Below, one piece after another: positions 58,051 to 64,000 of a DNA stretch of 64,000 nt. Position 1 is the stretch's first letter. The number at the start of each line of letters is the position of its first letter. The position numbers and the translations under genes are program-made. The notes beneath the pieces were generated by a model. It was given only the letters and a program-made list of their open reading frames with translations, did not search any database and had not been told where the DNA came from. The DNA is from Neckera pumila (Eukaryota; Streptophyta; Bryopsida; Hypnales; Neckeraceae), in contig OZ018414.1 in assembly GCA_963969595.1 (NCBI GenBank), positions 15,359,660 to 15,423,659 on the forward strand, read 5' to 3'.

Positions 58051-58531
58051 TCATTAGGAAAAAGTTGAACCCTGGAAGAGGCCGTGAGACCTGAGAACGC
58101 AGGGTACGAAAGCCGAAATTTTTTATTTTTATTTATTTTTATTTTTTGCGACAGCGAACTGTAGGCGCGGAACAGTGCGGAACAGCAGGGAACAGTGCAG
58201 CTGAACTGCTTAAAAAAACATTAAAATTTTTTTTTATTAAAATAAATTCAAAAGTACAAAATTTTCAGATCTGACATGGCACCACACATGCCATGTCAGA
58301 TTGCAATCATTACAATTTTTATTATTTATTATTATTATTTTTTATTATTTATTATTGTTTTATTAATATTTTAATATTTTTAATATTTTTTATATTTTTT
58401 AAATATTTTTTAAATATTTTTTAAATATTTTTTAATTGTATATCACTGTTGAATTCCCTTAAGTTCCCTGGAAGGGAAGCTTACACTACAAAGCAGCCCC
58501 TCCCAGGGTTCATTTTTTTCCTAATGAGAGG
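58051..58531. mobile_element. Candidate TIR element of about 480 bp
   Basis: The left end catTAGGAAAAAGTTGAACC continues ctggaagaggc. The right end read inwards is cattaggaaaaaaatgaacc, then ctgggaggggc, giving an imperfect TIR of about 31 bp. The interior has gcggaacagtgcggaacagc, short tandem copies of ggaacag, and long ATT/TTTAAATA low-complexity tracts at about 58310-58435. No clear target duplication was found. The superfamily is unknown. Confidence 0.5.
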
Positions 58532-58539
58532 CCTTTGTT

Positions 58540-61125
58540 TGATGAATGTTGAGTCCTATTTTCTTAAAACTTCTTTCTTTGAGTACTTTTCATATTAATT
58601 TGAACTTGATTGAATTATTAAAAAAAAGGTAAAGCTTGTTTTACCTTCTTTATTGTTCTTTGAGATTTTGTGGTAAAAGAAAGGATATGGTTAGATATAG
58701 GGGATGTAAAAAAGATAGTCAATAGGTTTTGAGGTGCCCATCTTCTTTACCCCCCTCCTAACCATATTTTTTTTTGTGGTCAAGGTATGGGCCACTAATG
58801 TATCTACCTTAAGGTTGGATAAGAAGAGGCTCTTCTTCTTCCTTACCCTCATAGTGTATTTGTAGTTCTTTATTTGAGGAACAAGAAAAAACTGTATATA
58901 TTTTGGATTGTAATGAAATTTCGTGAGTATGTTTGATTTCCCTTTTTTATTCCAAAAATTTATGACTTACTTCATTTAAAGTTGGGGTGTAAAAATTATG
59001 CTTGATGGAATAAAAAATGATCAACTGCCAATAAAATTGGAGGGCAAATTTTTTGAACGCTTGTAGAAGTTGGATTAAAATTTGTTTAATTTAAAAATTA
59101 AACGGAATTGTATATAAATTTATTAGCTTTCTACTAAATTTAATGGAATTAAAGTTATAAATATTTTAACTTGAAGTTGAGACAAGGAAGTTATGGGTTT
59201 GGAAGTAAGAGGGTGTTGAATTGTCCATGAATCTAAGACTTAGAGAAAGTTCCAACTTTGACAAAGTGAATGAATATTTTAGTTATTAAAGTTAAGATTT
59301 AGGAGGATGTAAATGATCCAATCAACTTTCTAAAAAGACATGACAAAAAATATTTAGAACTTTTATGAGACCACAATATGCTCAAAAAAATATTATACAA
59401 TTTTGGTTCATGTCTGATATTTTATAAATTATTCAACTATGAAAAAATTTCAATGTTGGTAAATATCCAAAATTATTCTTGAGAAAAAAAAAAAAAAAAA
59501 TGGATTTTTGCATGAATAGAAAAAATCAATCCAAAATTAGGAATGTCTAAATATTAGAAAAAACAAAGTGCTAAAAGCCTAGAAATCCAAATCAAGCTGT
59601 TGAATTGTTGAATTATAAAAAACAAAATATTTTGGTAGTAAAGCGCCAAAATTGACCTATGCAACGATAGTATTTATATATGATATATACAAAATATGAA
59701 TGTACTTGACATATACATATTGTACAAATATTTACATATGCCACTTTATACATGTTATAGATATTATACATTTTATATTGTAAGACAATTTTATACAACA
59801 AATGATGCAAATACTTTATGTAAAGTGGTACATTCTACTACTATTATTACATTCCCTCATATTTTAAATTGAATCTAATTGTAGCTACAAATACAAAGTT
59901 TTTCCAAAGCAAAGCCCTCTTTATCTAACAGCAAGCACTAATTAAAGGTCTGTTTACACTAAGGCTAGTCTAAAAAACCACAAGCATTCCAAGGTACTCT
60001 ACTTGATTAGATGTGACTATGGGAAGCAAGAGTCTCAAATGAAAATAATAATGACAATTTGTATGGTCTTGGTACAATCCAAGAAAAACCATAGCTGTGT
60101 TCATTTCTATTTATAGTATTATTAGATCTAACATTGTCAATCGCAAGATCAAATAAATAAATGACATATATGTATTTTACAAATCTTCACTTGAGACTGT
60201 AGAATGGGAAAAAACGTTTTTTCCATTCAATATTTTCTAAAAGTTGTTTGAATACATATTCAATAATAGTATTGCAAATTCCTTCATTACATTATTATTG
60301 ACTTTTCTAAAGAAGAAGATGCTAATTCCACAAATCACCCTTGTAGTGTATTTTGGCCATTTTTTGCTATTTACTCTTGAAGTGAAGTTTAGCAATAAAA
60401 ATGATGCTTTTTTGAATTTGAGTCCAACTAATGAAATGAAGCTTATCAAGTTTAGGGTCTACACCAATTGTAAATTTTGTAAATTTTATAAATTTAAATA
60501 TTTATTGAATTATGATTTTTGGGAGCGACATGATAACTTTGGATTATACCATGATGTTATAGATTGTAATTTAAAACTTCAAAGAAGATTGCAGATTTTT
60601 CAAGTGTATTTTGCATTTGATATGAATTTTCTTCACTTTTTTCTTATGAAATACACAATAATTTCAAATTTTTCCAAAATATTTGAAAATTTTATAGCTT
60701 ATAGCAGATGTATGATTTTATCTTTGAAAAATAAATAGAGATTTTTTCATTCCTATCAAGTTGCAAAATGGCACCAAACAGAGTGATGGACAATAAGGCT
60801 TGAAATCAGTGGTCATATGACTGCAAAACCTATGTGCCCAAGAAAAAATAAAATAAAAATGTCTGCCGTAAAATCTTCTCACTTCCTTTACACAATGTGC
60901 CCTAAAGATGCTAGCAGCTTTGCCTAAGACCAGAAGGCACCCCTTCTAATGTAAAAAATTGCAACCATTGATAACTATATGACCCATCCTCTAATGCCGT
61001 CAATTTGCATTATTTGGAGAAAATTCCCGCCGTAGATTGCGTTGTCCTTATAGACGATCTTGGCCGTTGAGATTAGGGTTTACAGATATGATATAGAGAC
61101 TTATACAATACAATTTATGGAATAA
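58540..61125. other. AT-rich intergenic DNA, no gene recognised
   Basis: The longest frame, 164 codons at 60244-60738, is extremely rich in Phe, Leu, Ile, Lys and Asn and shows no domain, so it is likely chance. No strong repeat was found. Confidence 0.3.
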
Positions 61126-61131
61126 CATATA

Positions 61132-61212
61132 CTACCTCTGTTTCTAAAAAAGACCCGTGTTTTCTTTGTAAAATACAAAGGAAACGCGTGTTTTTTTCAG
61201 AAACAGAGGGAG
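61132..61212. mobile_element. Tiny (81-bp) Stowaway/mariner-like MITE
   Basis: The left end CTACCTCTGTTTCTAAAAAA and the right end (inwards CTCCCTCTGTTTCTGAAAAA) resemble the plant Stowaway/mariner end CTCCCTCYG. The arms continue complementary through cgtgttttctttgta and its complement, leaving almost no loop. TA precedes the left end; on the right the sequence is ATATA, so a TA duplication is plausible but shifted. Confidence 0.7.
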
Positions 61213-61377
61213 ATATATTGAATACGTATGGATAATGTAGACGGTATATGAGTATGATACAAGGTATATACACAAATATTGATACAAGATATGGAATATT
61301 AATATTGTGTCAATATCCCATACTGTACATTGACACTACTGTTTACAGTCAACAAACCGGTATTAACTGAGTATTAA

Positions 61378-62298
61378 CCCCTAAAGTTTCATGACTATGT
61401 TCTCACCAAAAATGCTCCAAAACTGCCATTTCTAATACAACTACCAAATTTTTGGAAAAAAACAATTTTTGACACATGTAACCGTAGGATCTCGTAGTAT
61501 GATATTTTGAAAACATGTGGTAAAAATTTCAAGAAATTCCACCGTGTGGATCATAAGATATAAGCATTCAAAGTCTTGAAAATCATTTTTTCAATCCTGC
61601 GAAAAACCGGGCAGCTGCACTTTGCAAGCTCACTTTTCAATGAAAAAATGCCGATAAAGGTGGTGCTTCTTTGAATTCAGTTTCCTAAACAAGTTGTCTA
61701 TATGCTTGAAAAATTTCACATCATTTGGAATTGTACAACATATAGGAAAAAAATAGTAAGTAGAAAGAAGTAGAAATGATTCAAAATACTAAATTGTTAA
61801 AATTTTAATCATGGAATTTAAAAATACCAATCCCAATGGTTGTAATGTTGTAATAATCAATTTACATCCTAGGATTTTATTTTTTTCCCAAAAAATTGAA
61901 AATTGAGTTAAATAAACGACTTTAAATTTTTTTTTTGAGTAGACAATCCATAACTGCCCGCAAACCAAAAACCCTCATAACTTTTGACTCATTGATTGAA
62001 ATGGAATGAATCAAAGCTTTTTAAGTATATATAAATGTAGAGAACCAATGTTTAAAAAAATTCCGTAAAAAATGATTTTTTTTTATCTGCCCAAACTGCC
62101 CGGTTACAAAAAAAAGCAACATATTAGGTTACAACTTTTGACTCGTATTTCAAAATGTCATGAAACTTGGTACACATGAAGATATTCCTTGCCCCCACCT
62201 TCTATTAAAATTTCAGCCTCAAATATGGATATCTCTAGTCACACGTACCTGCCCAAAATTTCTATACGGCCAAAAAACGCATGTTGGTCCTTTAGGGG
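61378..62298. mobile_element. 921-bp piggyBac-type MITE, family C, near-identical to 30322-31244
   Basis: TTAA flanks are at 61374-61377 and 62299-62302. It is inverted relative to 30322-31244 and matches it almost base for base by eye, including aggaatatcttcatgtgtac (complement) and ccgtatagaaattttg (complement). AACCGTAGGATC begins at 61480, exactly 102 bp from the left end. Frames within it are shared between the copies only because the sequences are near-identical. Confidence 0.92.
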
Positions 62299-62302
62299 TT
62301 AA

Positions 62303-63750
62303 CTGGCAATCTAAAAGTTTAAATCTGGATCACAGTAAATTGCCCATTAAGGTAAATGACCCATGATGGACACCTAATGACCCCATTGTGGTTTTTTAGA
62401 CCACAATCAATGCCTTACATGGTAGTTATGGAGTAATTAGTGACCTCAATAGGTACTTCCAACTTTTCAGTGTAAAATTCTTTGAAAAAACTAACTTTTT
62501 AGGTCTTCCATGTTTGAAAATGTTGTGACTACATTGGGTAGGAAGATGACCATATTGGATTCAGATTTTGTTGGTCATGAAGTAGCCTATAGACTCCTAT
62601 GGGCTGATCACTTCAAAAATTCAGAACTAATTCATACTTAGTCCAAAAAATATAATTTCAAATGCCCTCACTATCTCTCACACTTATCTTTGTGTGGGAA
62701 AAAATTTGAAAAATTTCAGCAATGGCATGTAGGCACACTCCTAATTCTGACCGCAATGGAGTCTTTTACCTTATCTTAAGTTGGAGATTTGTGCTCGCGC
62801 AGGCAGGAAGCAAAACGTGGATGAGTATTTCACCCTTTGCAATGAAATTCCGTTTCATTTGTTTAAAAAACAAAACAAAACGCGGATGCCACCACCATGA
62901 TTCCACCACCATCTCCAACTGATAAGTTACTGTAGTACTCTGCCACCAAAATCACCTTCCTACCTGCTTTCAGCAATCAACAGAAATTCAGTGCAATTGA
63001 ATGAAGAACATTATTTTGGCTACTATCTTAAATGTGACGCCTGATTGCGTGCAGTGAGCATACTGAATAGCTTCGAACATACGTCAGCTATCTTCTACGG
63101 AGAATGTCGCTAACAGAAAAGCATTAAAGAAATAGAAACAACGACATAATGCAGTCAAATGTCATTTAAAAACTCTACAGTATTGCCTAGAAGAAGGCGA
63201 AGAATAATAATTTTGGCACCATCGTGAATGGAAGTGTTCGTACGTTGGGAATGGTTCTACAATCTAGGCCACATGCAACTATGGAAGTGAGTTCCTCCTT
63301 GCACAGGGAGACCTACAGTACTAGCACGAGCTGCCTATGAAAGCACCGACATGTTCTCCACCAAGATGATCTTCCTTGTGATTACAAGAGAGTTGGAGAA
63401 AACTTGGCCTTTTCTGGGTACCCAGGATAGATTGACTTCAAGTTTTTTTCGCTACTTTCAGAAAACTAGGACAAAATCACTGGTTGGGTGGACTGTTGGG
63501 GTGGATTATATTGGTTTACCTTGCATATAATCAACGTGAACGTTCGCTGATTCTTCGCAAATGTCCAAACATTCGAGGATTTAGTTTCGCGAAGTCTGCT
63601 CTATAATCTGAAAGATATATTCACACAATTCTAGGTCAAGGTGTGGATAAGTGCAATTTCGACGCAAGTACCTGGAAATCATTGAGCCTCCAGTCTGCGA
63701 TGATGCTCTTGGTCTTTGATCAGCACGAAGACTTTGCACCCTTTTTATTT
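62303..63750. other. Intergenic, no gene recognised
   Basis: From about 62720 the sequence becomes less AT-rich. A 66-codon frame at 62722-62922 has no domain. It may be flank or UTR of a gene beyond the window. Confidence 0.3.
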
Positions 63751-63802
63751 GTCAAGATCTAAAGCTTATCAGTGTCAAGATCTAAAGCTTATCAGTGTCA
63801 AG
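63751..63802. repeat. 23-bp tandem repeat, two copies plus a partial third
   Basis: gtcaagatctaaagcttatc plus agt is repeated exactly at 63751 and 63774, and a third copy starts gtcaaga before diverging. Confidence 0.9.
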
Positions 63803-64000
63803 AATTGGTGCCAGTAATTGGTGCGCAGTTCTTTGGGGACTCTGCAGCCAGCGGGCGTGGACCTGAGTCTTCGAAAACGGAATAGTGTTGACGACTGTCG
63901 TTGAAAACTTTATGCTACTGTTTACCAAAGTATGACTCTTGACCTCTGCTGCAGCATGGGGTGGTTCTTCACTTCTTCTGTCGTGCGTCTCAGCCACGAT
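63782..64000 (-). CDS. Possible partial gene at the window edge
   Basis: On the - strand a frame is open from the window edge for about 70 codons (AETHDRRSEEPPHAAAEVKSH) and ends at 63782. A possible donor (TTG|GTAAAC) lies near 63930, so only the first 23 or so codons may be coding. I recognise no domain. The low AT content supports a nearby gene but nothing more. Confidence 0.2.
   Translation of the reverse strand: MVAETHDRRSEEPPHAAAEVKSHTLVNSSIKFSTTVVNTIPFSKTQVHARWLQSPQRTAHQLLAPILDTDKL

Noticed and set aside
60244..60738. 164-codon ORF as a gene
   Set aside because: It is dominated by Phe, Leu, Ile, Asn and Lys, as expected of chance frames in AT-rich DNA, with no domain and no splice or promoter support.
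6859..62298. The regularly recurring short elements as a CRISPR-like array
   Set aside because: Copies are long, widely and irregularly spaced, in both orientations and TTAA-flanked, and the genome has spliced plant genes.
6855..62302. CCCTAAA/TTTAGGG motifs at many sites as interstitial plant telomere repeats
   Set aside because: Each occurs singly, always next to TTAA at an element end, and is followed by GGACC. There is no tandem array, so these are transposon termini.

Overview
The window reads as nuclear DNA of a land plant with a repeat-rich, gene-poor, AT-rich genome. Two host genes are recognisable. One is a plant-type bHLH transcription factor with an ACT-like C-terminus (CDS 2261-3621, + strand, one intron). 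The other is a tiny three-exon gene for the anaphase-promoting complex subunit APC13/BONSAI (CDS 51333-52128, - strand), whose exons are too short to appear as long ORFs. The APC13 sequence differs clearly from the flowering-plant form as I remember it, which, with the low gene density, suggests a bryophyte, lycophyte or fern. I cannot settle which from the sequence alone.

The most striking content is a community of piggyBac-type DNA transposons. A 6.3 kb element (23555-29888) is flanked by TTAA on both sides, has short terminal inverted repeats (TIRs), and carries a long transposase on the - strand. That transposase keeps all three catalytic aspartates but is interrupted by one in-frame TGA. 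Around it lie at least twelve non-coding elements flanked by TTAA or a one-base variant, mostly 0.8-0.93 kb, with termini of the type CCCCTAAAGGACC. They fall into related families: B at 17295, 22075, 53818 and 56086; C at 30322, 31572, 45263 and 61378; palindromic derivatives at 6859 and 41263; and small relatives at 6199 and 48885. A motif of the type AACCGTAKGATC lies 102-103 bp from one end in the 6.3 kb element and in at least five short elements, which ties them together beyond the terminal bases.

Layout. 1-1250: AT-rich repeats. 1250-3621: bHLH gene with a uORF-rich leader. 3622-17290: small hairpins, a palindromic piggyBac MITE, a foldback repeat family and a roughly 450 bp tandem repeat (15100-16222). 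17291-23001: dense piggyBac MITEs and a second foldback copy carrying a nested TIR element. 23551-29892: the piggyBac element. 30318-32506: two more MITEs. 33270-40041: a decaying hAT transposase gene (- strand) with a 3.7 kb intron that hosts a CACTA-type MITE with a perfect 3-bp target duplication. 41259-50000: more MITEs, a pair of structured 155-bp hairpins, a possible nested piggyBac pair, and microsatellites. 50000-53200: a less AT-rich island holding APC13. 53515-62302: nested foldback and MITE insertions and AT-rich filler. 62303-64000: an unassigned, more GC-rich edge.

The two host genes show no functional link. The rest is best understood as mobile-element turnover: an almost intact piggyBac, short elements probably moved by it or a relative, hAT and CACTA remnants, and nested insertions that give relative ages.
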